From IMG/VR virus record IMGVR_UViG_3300027983_000014, positions 1-63,015 of that record: a stretch of DNA of 63,015 bases; one strand, given 5' to 3'. The translations under genes and the position numbers were made by a program. Of this stretch, positions 1-7,304 are shown piece after piece. This stretch comes from a virus. The first letter of the stretch is position 1, and the number at the start of each line of letters is the position of its first letter. Below the pieces are notes generated by a model that saw nothing but the letters and a program-made list of their open reading frames with translations, did no database searches and had not been told where the DNA came from.

Positions 1-204
1 GTCCGGCGGGATGTTAGTACCGACAGCAAGCTTTGCCAAGGTGATGGCGTAATCTTCAATCCCGGCCGTCGGGACCTGACTGCCTCGACCAGAGGCGTGA
101 TCGTGCTCGTCAACACGCGCCCAGTTGTCGGCAAGCTGTCCGCTATCGTAGGGATCAGTAGTAAGGTTCCAAACCTTAAGCCCTAAATTTGGCGTGGTAA
201 TCAT
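1..204 (-). CDS. Tail fibre / minor tail protein, N-terminal part (partial)
   Basis: A 68-codon open frame begins with ATG at 204 and runs off the left edge without a stop. The translation begins MITTPNLGLKVWNLTTD and continues through a segment with NWARVDEHDHASG and QVPTAGI. From family knowledge, such N-termini are typical of tail-fibre or minor tail proteins whose first segment attaches to the baseplate. The start codon directly follows the amidase stop (TAA then ATG), so the two are co-transcribed and probably translationally coupled. The remainder of the protein, including any receptor-binding domain, lies outside the window. Confidence 0.75.
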   Translation of the reverse strand, partial: MITTPNLGLKVWNLTTDPYDSGQLADNWARVDEHDHASGRGSQVPTAGIEDYAITLAKLAVGTNIPPD

Positions 205-1044
205 TTAGACAAAAAGCTTCTTCCAAGTCTCTTTCCCCACTATACCATCAACGGTAAGCTTTTTAGACTTTTGGAATTTTTTAACGGCGGCTTCTGTTTT
301 GGCACCAAATTTGCCGTCTGCTTGGACCTTAAGCTTTTTCTGAATCGCCTCTACGCTCTTGCCTTTGCCACCGAACCTAAGTGTGCGGCCGGGGAATCTA
401 GGCGGGGTTGGTGAGGATTTGGGCTTAGGCTTAGGCTTGGTCGGGGCAGGAGCAAGGGTCCCGCCTGTGTCAGGCTTGGGCTTGGGCTTGACTGCGGCCT
501 TGCCGTCCCGAATTTCTTTGGCGAGCTTGAGCACATGCTGGAACGGATAGCCTTCTCCGCAGTCGCCATGGTTCCCTCCCTCGGCGCCAAGGTAAGAGTG
601 TTGAACGACTCCCGAAAGCAAGACCTTGCCCTTAAACACTCGGCCCCTGCGGATTGGGATGTTATGCTCCTTAGACCAGTAAACGATCCACTCTGCGGTG
701 TTCCGCAACTGCTTCTGATTCTCTTTGAGCCATGTCGATTGAGCAGTAGCCGCAAAGCCGATTTGCTCGATGTTCAAAGAGGCGCTGTTATAGGCCGCGC
801 AGGTCCATGCTTTCTTGCGATCATCGACAAAGCGCGCATCGTTACCCTCAGCGTCATTGCCAACGTGCGAAGAGGCTTGAGCAGACGGATTGCTGAACCA
901 GCTCGCCAAGTTCTTTAAGTCCTCAAGACCCGGGCGATTATGTCCTTCGGTCGTATGCAATACGATTAGCCGGATCTTAGATCCCGGCTGGCGCTCGGAC
1001 TGGTTGGTTACGTAGTTTGTGACTTCTGGTTTGGGGGTCATCAT
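205..1044 (-). CDS. Endolysin: N-acetylmuramoyl-L-alanine amidase with peptidoglycan-binding domain
   Basis: This 279-residue protein should cut the bond between MurNAc and the stem peptide at lysis. Residues about 20-175 fit an amidase_2/PGRP fold. H30 (VLHTTEG), H149 (VVQHS) and C162 (HGDCGEG) match the His-His-Cys zinc ligands of T7-lysozyme-like amidases. A Pro/Lys linker (about 184-215) leads to a PG_binding_1 domain (about 220-279) with the QADGKFGAKTEAAVKKFQ pattern. There is no signal peptide, so export would rely on the holin. It sits in the lysis cassette with the holin and a VanY-like peptidase. The start is MM; either Met is possible. Confidence 0.93.
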   Translation of the reverse strand: MMTPKPEVTNYVTNQSERQPGSKIRLIVLHTTEGHNRPGLEDLKNLASWFSNPSAQASSHVGNDAEGNDARFVDDRKKAWTCAAYNSASLNIEQIGFAATAQSTWLKENQKQLRNTAEWIVYWSKEHNIPIRRGRVFKGKVLLSGVVQHSYLGAEGGNHGDCGEGYPFQHVLKLAKEIRDGKAAVKPKPKPDTGGTLAPAPTKPKPKPKSSPTPPRFPGRTLRFGGKGKSVEAIQKKLKVQADGKFGAKTEAAVKKFQKSKKLTVDGIVGKETWKKLFV

Positions 1045-1088
1045 CCATTACTCCGCAGGTAACGGCCCATTGTTAGGAGAAGCCAGAA

Positions 1089-1176
1089 GGCGACGGCGGT
1101 TTGCCACTCCGCGACTCGCTGGTATACCAGTGCTCTTTTGAAGGAAGACGCCTTCAGGACTCTGAGCTACGTCGCC
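1089..1176 (-). ncRNA. tRNA-like structured RNA
   Basis: Read on the minus strand, the 88-nt element begins GGCGACGTAGCTCAG, a near-perfect tRNA 5' consensus. It ends with CGTCGCC, giving a perfect 7-bp acceptor-like stem (1170-1176 with 1089-1095). Internally GCTC pairs with GAGC (D-arm-like) around an extra hairpin TGAAGG/CCTTCA. A CTGG-TATA-CCAG hairpin occupies the anticodon position, and a GCGG/CCGC hairpin occupies the T-arm position. The anticodon loop and the T-loop consensus are not canonical and no CCA is encoded. It could be a degenerate tRNA or a tRNA mimic. A promoter lies just upstream. Confidence 0.42.
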
Positions 1177-1184
1177 AGCCCTAT

Positions 1185-1214
1185 AGTATAGCAGAACCTA
1201 AAGCAGAATGCGAA
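1185..1214 (-). promoter_or_regulatory. Promoter for the tRNA-like RNA
   Basis: On the minus strand TTCGCA (1214-1209), an 18-nt spacer and TATACT (1190-1185), preceded by TGC, form an extended -10 promoter. It overlaps the 3' end of the upstream small gene. The predicted start (about 1178) falls at the first bases of the tRNA-like element. The CTGCTAT core recurs at other proposed promoters in this window. Confidence 0.5.
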
Positions 1215-1428
1215 GAACTTGATCTTTGGTTGCGCCTGAGTCAAGAAGCTGGCGTACATGATGATGGTCAACCCGGATGGCATAGCGTCGGTTGACCTCT
1301 CCCTTGACCACCGAGGTCCGGAAAGAATCGGACAGCTTGGCCGCATCCTCGTTAGAGAACCCTAGCTCTGCAATCAACATCACTCGATATTCTTCCAGCG
1401 ATGTCATGTTGGTGTCGGTAGTTGCCAT
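1198..1428 (-). CDS. Small hypothetical protein in lysis region
   Basis: This 76-residue protein begins MATTDTNMTSLEEYRVML and is rich in charged residues with a helical look. It has no membrane segment or recognised motif. It lies 23 bp downstream of the holin-like gene and just upstream of the tRNA-like RNA. A role in lysis control would be a guess based only on location. Confidence 0.7.
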   Translation of the reverse strand: MATTDTNMTSLEEYRVMLIAELGFSNEDAAKLSDSFRTSVVKGEVNRRYAIRVDHHHVRQLLDSGATKDQVLRILL

Positions 1429-1451
1429 TGTCTGTTGCCCTCTCTGGCAGA

Positions 1452-1646
1452 TCAGTCTTTCAGATTTTGCTCTGCCCTAACCTTTTGAGGCGGGATGACA
1501 GAGAATGCAGCGTATAATGCTAGCAATGCTACCACAACCCCAGTCAGCGACAAGCTGAGGCCGGGATCGATGACCCGAGCCGCGACTAAAGCGCTTAGTG
1601 TTGCTGCCACTACGCCTTTCAGTGCTTCCACTTTTGATTTGTTCAT
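1452..1646 (-). CDS. Putative holin (two membrane segments)
   Basis: This 64-residue protein has two hydrophobic stretches (about residues 6-24 and 30-46) joined by a short turn (DPGLS). Its tail is charged and ends EQNLKD. The size, topology and position between a peptidase and an amidase suggest a pore-forming holin that releases the lytic enzymes. The start chosen is ATG at 1646, which has a strong GGGGAGAG ribosome site. A longer frame upstream lacks coding character and overlaps the peptidase gene. Confidence 0.72.
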   Translation of the reverse strand: MNKSKVEALKGVVAATLSALVAARVIDPGLSLSLTGVVVALLALYAAFSVIPPQKVRAEQNLKD

Positions 1647-1657
1647 TGTTCTCTCCC

Positions 1658-2113
1658 CTATTTCTTCTTTTTTGCAGCTTTGTAACGGGCAAACCAATAT
1701 GTTGCGCGTGGAGTCATCCCTCCGCGAAACGTCATGTGCCATGGTTCCGACATCGCGTCTGAAGAAAGTTTTCCTCCTGCGATGCCCCACCTAAATCTAT
1801 GACCGTATTTTCTTACCATGGCTTGCATTTGGTCAGACGGCAAGTCGCAGGCCTTGCCCAGACCATGATTGCTGGTTCCGGGTCGAGCGGCTAGAGGTCC
1901 GTTGCCGTTTTGATAGTTGTTGTAGTACTCCACTTGCTTGGCGTAAGTCCTATACGCACTGTTAGGACCAGTTGGAGTAAGCCAGACCCCTGTTTCGCGG
2001 CCGATGAAGTATCTCATCGCCAAGTAGCTGCGTGCCGCTGCCCCAGAAGCAAGCCTTCCTCCCGGGATGCTGGTCAGAGCGCTACTAGGAAATTTTCCAT
2101 TTGAGTAACCCAT
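1658..2113 (-). CDS. VanY-like D-Ala-D-Ala carboxypeptidase / L,D-type peptidase
   Basis: This 151-residue protein carries the peptidase M15/VanY zinc motif SxHxxGxAxD as SNHGLGKACD (H83, D90) and the downstream EPWHM (H126). These supply the usual three metal ligands. It should cleave within the peptidoglycan stem peptide. It has no signal peptide and ends in a lysine run. It is 11 bp upstream of the holin and in the same direction as the amidase, so the phage has a two-enzyme lysis set. It could alternatively be a virion-associated peptidase. Confidence 0.88.
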   Translation of the reverse strand: MGYSNGKFPSSALTSIPGGRLASGAAARSYLAMRYFIGRETGVWLTPTGPNSAYRTYAKQVEYYNNYQNGNGPLAARPGTSNHGLGKACDLPSDQMQAMVRKYGHRFRWGIAGGKLSSDAMSEPWHMTFRGGMTPRATYWFARYKAAKKKK

Positions 2114-2166
2114 TTGTTCTCCTAATATTTACACCACGGAGCAAGGGTAAATTGTTTGCTAGCGAT

Positions 2167-2592
2167 TTAATAAATGTCCTTCACAAATTCATCGAAGCCT
2201 TCGAAGTCAGACATGGCCCCATCGGGATAACCGCCGTGACGCACCGGCAGGGCGTGTTTCTCTGCCACTTTAAGAACTGAGTCGCGCAATTGTGGGTGGG
2301 TTTCAATTATGGCAATCGGCTGGGCATACTCAGCCTGCCAATATGCCCCTCCCACGTCGACCTCGCCCCATCCCATGATGGCCACAACGATGTTGTTCTC
2401 GTTATCTTCTAAGCACAAGTTGGCTCGATATGTGCGGCAACCGATTTTGTCCTGACAGTAGAGCGGTTCTCCAACCGGCCAAACCTCAGCGGGCTTTTTT
2501 AGTGTCTTCAATTGGTGCCCGTTTGTATACCCAAACCACCGGATCCCGACCGCAGGTCGATCTTCAGTAATCGTATAAGTGGTTAAAGGCAC
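2167..2592 (-). CDS. Hypothetical protein
   Basis: This 141-residue soluble protein begins MPLTTYTITEDRPAVGI. It has a mixed alpha/beta look and two Cys in the stretch around residues 46-60. No known domain was recognised. It lies between the Ig-like protein (3 bp gap) and the peptidase and is co-directional with both. Confidence 0.75.
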   Translation of the reverse strand: MPLTTYTITEDRPAVGIRWFGYTNGHQLKTLKKPAEVWPVGEPLYCQDKIGCRTYRANLCLEDNENNIVVAIMGWGEVDVGGAYWQAEYAQPIAIIETHPQLRDSVLKVAEKHALPVRHGGYPDGAMSDFEGFDEFVKDIY

Positions 2593-2595
2593 GAT

Positions 2596-2913
2596 CTAAT
2601 TATACTCAATATCTACGATCTTGTATCGGCCGCCCGAGAAGACTTGAAGAAGCGCCGTCGTAGGGCCGTAAAAAGTGGCACTGTCGACTATCAGCGAGTA
2701 TGATCCGGGGATCACACTCAAAGTGGCGTTGCCGTCGCCGTCGGTAGTGGCGGTCGTGTCTGAATATGTGTCGCCAGTGACATTGGGCGTTCTGGCAGCT
2801 TCCCGAATGGTCACCGTGGCGCCATTGACATTGTCTGTCGTAAAGCGCTCTTTGACATTGATGGTAATGCTTTCGGATCCCGGAAGGATGTTGACGTAAA
2901 CTGTGTCGGCCAT
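2596..2913 (-). CDS. Small Ig-like / prealbumin-like beta protein
   Basis: This 105-residue beta-rich protein contains the pattern GATVTIREA...TDGDGNATLSVIPGSYSLIV. That pattern is typical of carboxypeptidase-regulatory-like or transthyretin-like beta sandwiches. Such domains often decorate phage virions or fibres, so a structural accessory role is likely but inferred. The second of two consecutive ATGs is preferred for its spacing from AAAGG. Expression appears linked to the ribonucleotide reductase gene upstream. Confidence 0.75.
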   Translation of the reverse strand: MADTVYVNILPGSESITINVKERFTTDNVNGATVTIREAARTPNVTGDTYSDTTATTDGDGNATLSVIPGSYSLIVDSATFYGPTTALLQVFSGGRYKIVDIEYN

Positions 2914-2953
2914 CATCCTTTACCGTCTTGCTGCGATAAGCGATCTAGCGCTA

Positions 2954-5900
2954 TCAGATTCCGCAGGACCCGCCTCGACACTTTTCTTCATCTTCTTCAA
3001 AGACTACGCCGATATGATTTATCGCCTGTTCATAAGGAACCGTTGTTAGGGGCTGACCACCACGGCTGCCGTCAGGATAGGCGGTTACGCCGCGAAGCTT
3101 AGGCAGATGCTTATAAAGCATGTCCGCAAACCCCTCGGCCTCCTTTTCATCCTCAATCGCGTAAGGCAGGTTGATAGTAGACGAAATTGCATGATCGACC
3201 CATTGCTGAACCCATGCTTGAAATACAACGCGCTTTTCCACATTATAAGACAAAGCATAAGCGTCTTCGATGCTGTCAGGGTCGACACCATCCCGCTCGA
3301 TCAATCTTTGAGCAGTCGGATCGATGACATATTGGTAGTTGACCTTGTCTTTCCCATTAGTCTGAGCGGTCCGGACGCGACGCTTGAAAGCAACAGCGAA
3401 AATCGGCTCGATGCCTGTAGTTGTCTCCGCAACAATTCCGATGGTGCCGGTCGGAGCGATTGCTCGCGTCTTAACCGGCCTGCTGAGATTGTGCTGATCG
3501 GCCCACTCGGCTGCGTGATCCGTAGACGAAGCATAGAGGTCTAGCCATCCGGCCAGCTCGTCATTCGGTCCGTATTCGTAGCCCTTCTTAAGAAGCCATT
3601 CGTGGATCCCCATGAGGCCTAGGCCAAGGCGTCTGTTCTTTTCACGAACGTCATGGACCTTGTCGTAGGGGAGATCTGAATACACCGTCCCGGCGACGAG
3701 GAAGAGCGTTCCGTATTTGACAAGATCTGCCATCTCTTCCTTACTTTCTACATTAGCCAGATTGATACTGCCCAAGTTGCAGACGTCCGAATCGTCATGG
3801 CTAGTTAATTCTGTGCAATTAGAAATGATCACACCTTCGGCCATAAACGAATGCTCCAAAGCGTGCACATCGGCACAATAAACGTCTTCAACGCCATCTT
3901 CTACAACCTCGATCACCTTCACGAAAGACTGACGGTAGGAGACATAGTCACCCATCTTGGGCTTTAGCCGATGTGTCGGGATGGTTTCAGCAAAATCTTT
4001 GTTTGAGTCCGAGGCGACAACCAATTGATGAATCTGGCCTTTGCCATTGGAGATATGAGACAGGATGCCAACCTGCTCAAGCGCCCTTGACACGCCCCTC
4101 AGGAACCCTCGGTGCTTGGAAGAAAGCCTGATTCTTTGTTGATTGCCTTCGTAGTTTCCGTCAGCATCAAATAAACCGGCGATGAATGATTTTATCGTGT
4201 CGCTATCAGCTTCGTAAAGATCTTCTGGGAACCGGTCTTTAGGGCGCCCAGACCATTTTTCATCAACGCTAAAGTAGAGACGCGTATAACCTCTGCTGTC
4301 AGATTCGTTGACTGAGGCCGCTCCTACAAGCGCCGGGGCGCAGGCCTTGGATTCTTCTGTACAAAGCGTAAGGTCCACTCCGCCAGCCTTATGGAAAGAC
4401 CCGTCTCCATAAATGAATCCGAGCGTATAAGCCTCTTTGTCAATTTGGGTGCTGACAGGGTCCGGCAGAGCGACATGCAGCCGGTCGCTAGGCCGAAGGT
4501 TCTTGGCCTTAACGCGCACGATGGCATCCAGCCTCCTTCTACTTTTGCCTAGCCCCACCCACTTCTCAACCAAGAATTCGTGGTCCGGCTCGCAACGGAT
4601 GTTCCGTCCGCCAGTCATTGTAACCTTGAAAATACGGGCATCTTCGTATGTCTTCGCGAAGACGACATTCTCGGCCCACCGCATCCCGGTCCACACCGTC
4701 GTGGGTTGGTCCACAATTGCCCCTACGGCCTTGTAGCCTTTGTCGGTCAGCACATGGGTCGCCGCCACTACTGGCGCATTCCTTAAGGTCTCGCCAGCAT
4801 TGTCTCCTACGTCAATACTTAGCCCCGGCTCGGCAGTTTTAACCATGTTCTCGACGGTCATTTTGTAGATCTTTTTGGCGATCTCGTGCTTGTCGTGCGA
4901 CTCGTCGTCGTAGGCTTGAAAGAATTCGTCATTGAGGAGAACAGAAATATTCGTGAACTCCATCTCGGCCGGGAAAGAGAAGTCCTTTTCTTTGATCGCC
5001 CGAATTTCATCCGGCCAATTCTTCATGTTGATGAAGTCTTCGCAGTCTTCGTGATCCCACCTAAGACCGGCCCAGATCGCGGAATTGTGAACAAGGTATC
5101 CGTTGGTTACGAATTCACTTTTATCCTCTACCTCGATGTCCCAAGTTTCGACAGAGCGGGCCGGTCCGATTCCAATAACCTTGACCGGAGTGAATGTTTG
5201 TGGACCAAAATCTTTCTCAATTTGGTCGATGGAGATTGATAAGTCGTCCTTGCGCTTGGTGCTAACAAGTTTTCTTGGCAGCGAATATGAATGCTGGCTC
5301 CCGGTGCGGGGAGTGTAGGCGGTCTTATGACCGATGCCTCCCACCATGTCTAGATAGAGTTTAACATTTTTGTTGCTAACAATGTTCAGATGATAGAGGG
5401 ACTTCCAGTTTCCTCGCTCTGATCGGACCAGACAGATCCGGCTTGCAACGCCCAGCGTTGAAAGGAGGATTTGGACTTCCTCAAGGTGTTCCTTGTAGAC
5501 CGATGAGGCAATATTAAACGGTCGAGTATCACAAGATCCGTCTGCGTCTTGTAAGCCAGCCACATAAGCCGCTCGGATTAGCGGTGAACCATTTTGGATA
5601 AATTTAGGAATCGATATGGAGACCCCGCTTTGCTTAAACTGAGACATGTAGGAAGCAAGCTGTACCGAATAGACCATGACAACCGAACAGTCTCCGTCAC
5701 CTTCTACGATCTTGACTCCCTCCGCCCACCTCGAAAGCTCACTAACGGCGGCTTCAATAATTTCTGGACGGTCGTTTGCGCAGGCGATACCGATCCTTCC
5801 ATGTCTTTTGGTCCCAGAACTATTGTCGTCGCGTAAGGATACGTGCCCGTCGCCATGGATCAAACCAAGAAGCCATGCAGACCCTTCATCAAGGTCTGGA

Positions 5901-6814
5901 ACGGTTATACTCTTTACCGACGCCAGCCGCATCGCACGCCAGCTTCCAAGTGCCGGTTTGTCGTATGTGTTTGCTGGCCAACAAGTATCTTGTCCTTCGG
6001 TACAAGCATTCACAAAGTAAAGACTGTCCCCATCTTCAAGGTCCCCCGCTTCTTTCCAAGAGTAGCTCCCGAGTCCGTCAAGAACTGCGACCCTGTGGTT
6101 TGAGGTGCACTCTAGTGCCCCATTCTGTGTTTTTACAAAAATTGTATCTTGGATGCCTTGATTAATAACCCCGGTTACTTTGCGATATCCATCAGAAGTC
6201 ATAACATTATCTCCGACCTGAACTTCAGAGATTGCCTTAGTTTCGTACTGGGTGTGAACGGGAGAATCAAATGGCAAGCACCTTCGAGCACCGCCCTGCA
6301 TGACGCCGCGACCAACCTCATTGACCATGCGCATCAAGCTCAAAGGCCCTGAGGCTACTCCGCCAGTACGACGGATACGGGAACCCGAACAGCGGACCTC
6401 GGAATAGTCTACACCGATACCAGCGCCCGTTTGTAACGCCATGGCCGACCTGTATAGAAGCTCTGCCCAACCCTCGCGACTGTCTTCAGCCTTAAGCAAA
6501 AGGCAATTTTGGATTTGATGAAGCCCTCTGCCGGATGCGTATAGATAACGACCACCGGGCATGAACTTGCGTTGCTCAATGAAAGATAAGATCTTCTGAA
6601 ACTCTTCGTCGTAAGGGCCGTAGCCGAGAGTGCCGAGGACGTTAGAAGTCACTCGAAGGGCTGTCTGTGGCCAATCTTCAACGACATTTCCATCTTCATC
6701 TCGCCAAGCGTATTTCTGTTCGTAGACGCTTCTGGCGAACTCGCTCATCTTGGTCTTGGTCTTGGTCTCTGGAGCCTCTGTCTTTTCTGGCTCCGCTACA
6801 TCTGGTGGCATCAT
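2954..6814 (-). CDS. nrdJ: Class II (B12-dependent) ribonucleotide reductase with two inteins
   Basis: The 1286-residue precursor contains about 568 residues of extein. C104 (IQNCLLL) and C1012 (SDVCNLG) look like the redox pair, C1000 (NACTE after splicing) is the radical cysteine, and APTGTIGI is the substrate-phosphate loop. C1279 and C1284 form the C-terminal reductant pair. The SAIWAGLRWDHEDCEDFI region and the lack of a small-subunit gene nearby point to the adenosylcobalamin-dependent class. It makes deoxynucleotides for phage replication. Intein 1 (residues 179-577) follows GGARR and intein 2 (681-999) precedes C1000. The start could instead be M2 or M23. Confidence 0.93.
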   Translation of the reverse strand: MMPPDVAEPEKTEAPETKTKTKMSEFARSVYEQKYAWRDEDGNVVEDWPQTALRVTSNVLGTLGYGPYDEEFQKILSFIEQRKFMPGGRYLYASGRGLHQIQNCLLLKAEDSREGWAELLYRSAMALQTGAGIGVDYSEVRCSGSRIRRTGGVASGPLSLMRMVNEVGRGVMQGGARRCLPFDSPVHTQYETKAISEVQVGDNVMTSDGYRKVTGVINQGIQDTIFVKTQNGALECTSNHRVAVLDGLGSYSWKEAGDLEDGDSLYFVNACTEGQDTCWPANTYDKPALGSWRAMRLASVKSITVPDLDEGSAWLLGLIHGDGHVSLRDDNSSGTKRHGRIGIACANDRPEIIEAAVSELSRWAEGVKIVEGDGDCSVVMVYSVQLASYMSQFKQSGVSISIPKFIQNGSPLIRAAYVAGLQDADGSCDTRPFNIASSVYKEHLEEVQILLSTLGVASRICLVRSERGNWKSLYHLNIVSNKNVKLYLDMVGGIGHKTAYTPRTGSQHSYSLPRKLVSTKRKDDLSISIDQIEKDFGPQTFTPVKVIGIGPARSVETWDIEVEDKSEFVTNGYLVHNSAIWAGLRWDHEDCEDFINMKNWPDEIRAIKEKDFSFPAEMEFTNISVLLNDEFFQAYDDESHDKHEIAKKIYKMTVENMVKTAEPGLSIDVGDNAGETLRNAPVVAATHVLTDKGYKAVGAIVDQPTTVWTGMRWAENVVFAKTYEDARIFKVTMTGGRNIRCEPDHEFLVEKWVGLGKSRRRLDAIVRVKAKNLRPSDRLHVALPDPVSTQIDKEAYTLGFIYGDGSFHKAGGVDLTLCTEESKACAPALVGAASVNESDSRGYTRLYFSVDEKWSGRPKDRFPEDLYEADSDTIKSFIAGLFDADGNYEGNQQRIRLSSKHRGFLRGVSRALEQVGILSHISNGKGQIHQLVVASDSNKDFAETIPTHRLKPKMGDYVSYRQSFVKVIEVVEDGVEDVYCADVHALEHSFMAEGVIISNCTELTSHDDSDVCNLGSINLANVESKEEMADLVKYGTLFLVAGTVYSDLPYDKVHDVREKNRRLGLGLMGIHEWLLKKGYEYGPNDELAGWLDLYASSTDHAAEWADQHNLSRPVKTRAIAPTGTIGIVAETTTGIEPIFAVAFKRRVRTAQTNGKDKVNYQYVIDPTAQRLIERDGVDPDSIEDAYALSYNVEKRVVFQAWVQQWVDHAISSTINLPYAIEDEKEAEGFADMLYKHLPKLRGVTAYPDGSRGGQPLTTVPYEQAINHIGVVFEEDEEKCRGGSCGI
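3818..4774 (-). mobile_element. Intein 2 in ribonucleotide reductase, non-canonical N-terminus
   Basis: This 319-residue insertion lies between GETLRNA and C1000-TEL. Block A aligns well (VLTDKGYKAVGAI), but position 1 is Pro681, not Cys or Ser. Block B has E in place of the TxxH threonine but keeps the His. The residue before the final N999 is Ser, not His. Block F has Cys980 (DVYCADV). YTLGFIYGDG (796-805) and FIAGLFDADG (877-886) mark a LAGLIDADG endonuclease. It is either a class-3-like splicer using Cys980 or a weakened intein. Confidence 0.85.
5084..6280 (-). mobile_element. Intein 1 in ribonucleotide reductase, with LAGLIDADG endonuclease
   Basis: This 399-residue insertion starts at C179 and ends at H576-N577, followed by S578. 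These are canonical class 1 splice residues. The block B TxxH is T237-S-N-H240. Two dodecapeptides, WLLGLIHGDG (314-323) and YVAGLQDADG (417-426), identify a LAGLIDADG homing endonuclease. The flanking extein reads GGARR then SAIW, a site commonly used by inteins in this enzyme family. All splicing motifs appear intact. Confidence 0.93.
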
Positions 6815-6964
6815 ACTGATCTCTTTTCTGACTTCTATATGTCGCAGACTTATGTCGCGTAACCGTTAGTGGTCGTCCAGCCTTTAGTTGCAGTGGAAAG
6901 CTAGCTTGCTCAAAGCATCCGCAGAGTCTATCAAACTGAATCTAAGATTGAGGCTTGACACGCA

Positions 6965-6973
6965 TGGTATAAT
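6965..6973 (+). promoter_or_regulatory. Extended -10 promoter for the early rightward operon
   Basis: TGG-TATAAT (6965-6973) is an extended -10 element, predicted to start transcription near 6980. No convincing -35 lies 17 bp upstream; a TTGACA at 6955-6960 is only 7 bp from the -10. An imperfect GC palindrome (about 6981-6999, GGGAGCGC/GCGCGCCC) covers the start region and could be an operator. The region is between the leftward reductase and rightward replication genes. Confidence 0.6.
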
Positions 6974-7044
6974 CGCGCACGGGAGCGCGTAGCGCGCCCG
7001 CGCACTGGGCCTCATAGTGAGCGTAAACTACAACTATTATGTTG

Positions 7045-7090
7045 TTTAGATTTTAGAGACACTACAGATAGAATTTTTAGAGAATTTAGA
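7045..7090 (+). repeat. Four TTTAGA copies in AT-rich tract
   Basis: TTTAGA occurs at 7045, 7052, 7076 and 7085 within an AT-rich stretch between the early promoter and the structured leader. The spacing is irregular. It may be a protein-binding cluster or part of a replication origin, or simply low complexity. Confidence 0.3.
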
Positions 7091-7231
7091 TTTGCGTGCT
7101 AACTCATTAGCAACGTTTCCCACAGACCAATGTTTCCCGCCAGCGCAAACGTCCAGTTTGGGGAAACACTTGCATAGCTTCAGTTGGTCTGCTACAGTCG
7201 TCCTGTTGGTAGTTAGTGCCTCCTCGGGAAA

Positions 7232-7259
7232 CGCCTCGGCATGCTGTCGGGGCGTTTTT
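7232..7259 (+). terminator. Intrinsic terminator upstream of the early operon
   Basis: CGCCTCG (7232-7238) pairs with CGGGGCG (7248-7254) with one G-T wobble and a 9-nt loop, followed by five T (7255-7259). It lies 45 bp before the first early gene, so it would act as an attenuator or end a short RNA. Confidence 0.68.
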
Positions 7260-7304
7260 CTGTTTGGGCTTCCAATCTTCGGAGGTTGCTGCTAACATCC
7301 GGTT

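Larger units (their letters stand above)
6980..7259 (+). ncRNA. Structured leader RNA ending in an intrinsic terminator
   Basis: No gene is apparent between 6815 and 7304, but the sequence downstream of the promoter is highly structured. CGTTTCCC (7114-7121) can pair with GGGAAACG (7226-7233), enclosing CAGACCAA/TTGGTCTG (7123-7130 with 7184-7191). That stem stacks on TGTTTCCC/GGGAAACA (7131-7138 with 7161-7168) and then CAAAC/GTTTG (7146-7150 with 7156-7160). A CTAC/GTAG hairpin follows. The outermost stem overlaps the foot of the terminator hairpin. The layout resembles an attenuator or riboswitch, but no known class was recognised. Confidence 0.5.

Noticed and set aside
6955-6973. TTGACA followed by TATAAT as a classic sigma-70 promoter
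   Set aside because: The spacer is only 7 bp, far from 16-18. The TGG before TATAAT supports an extended -10 element instead.
6815-7304. Cobalamin riboswitch controlling the class II reductase
   Set aside because: The B12-box type sequence is not seen on the minus strand before the reductase. The structured region faces the replication operon.
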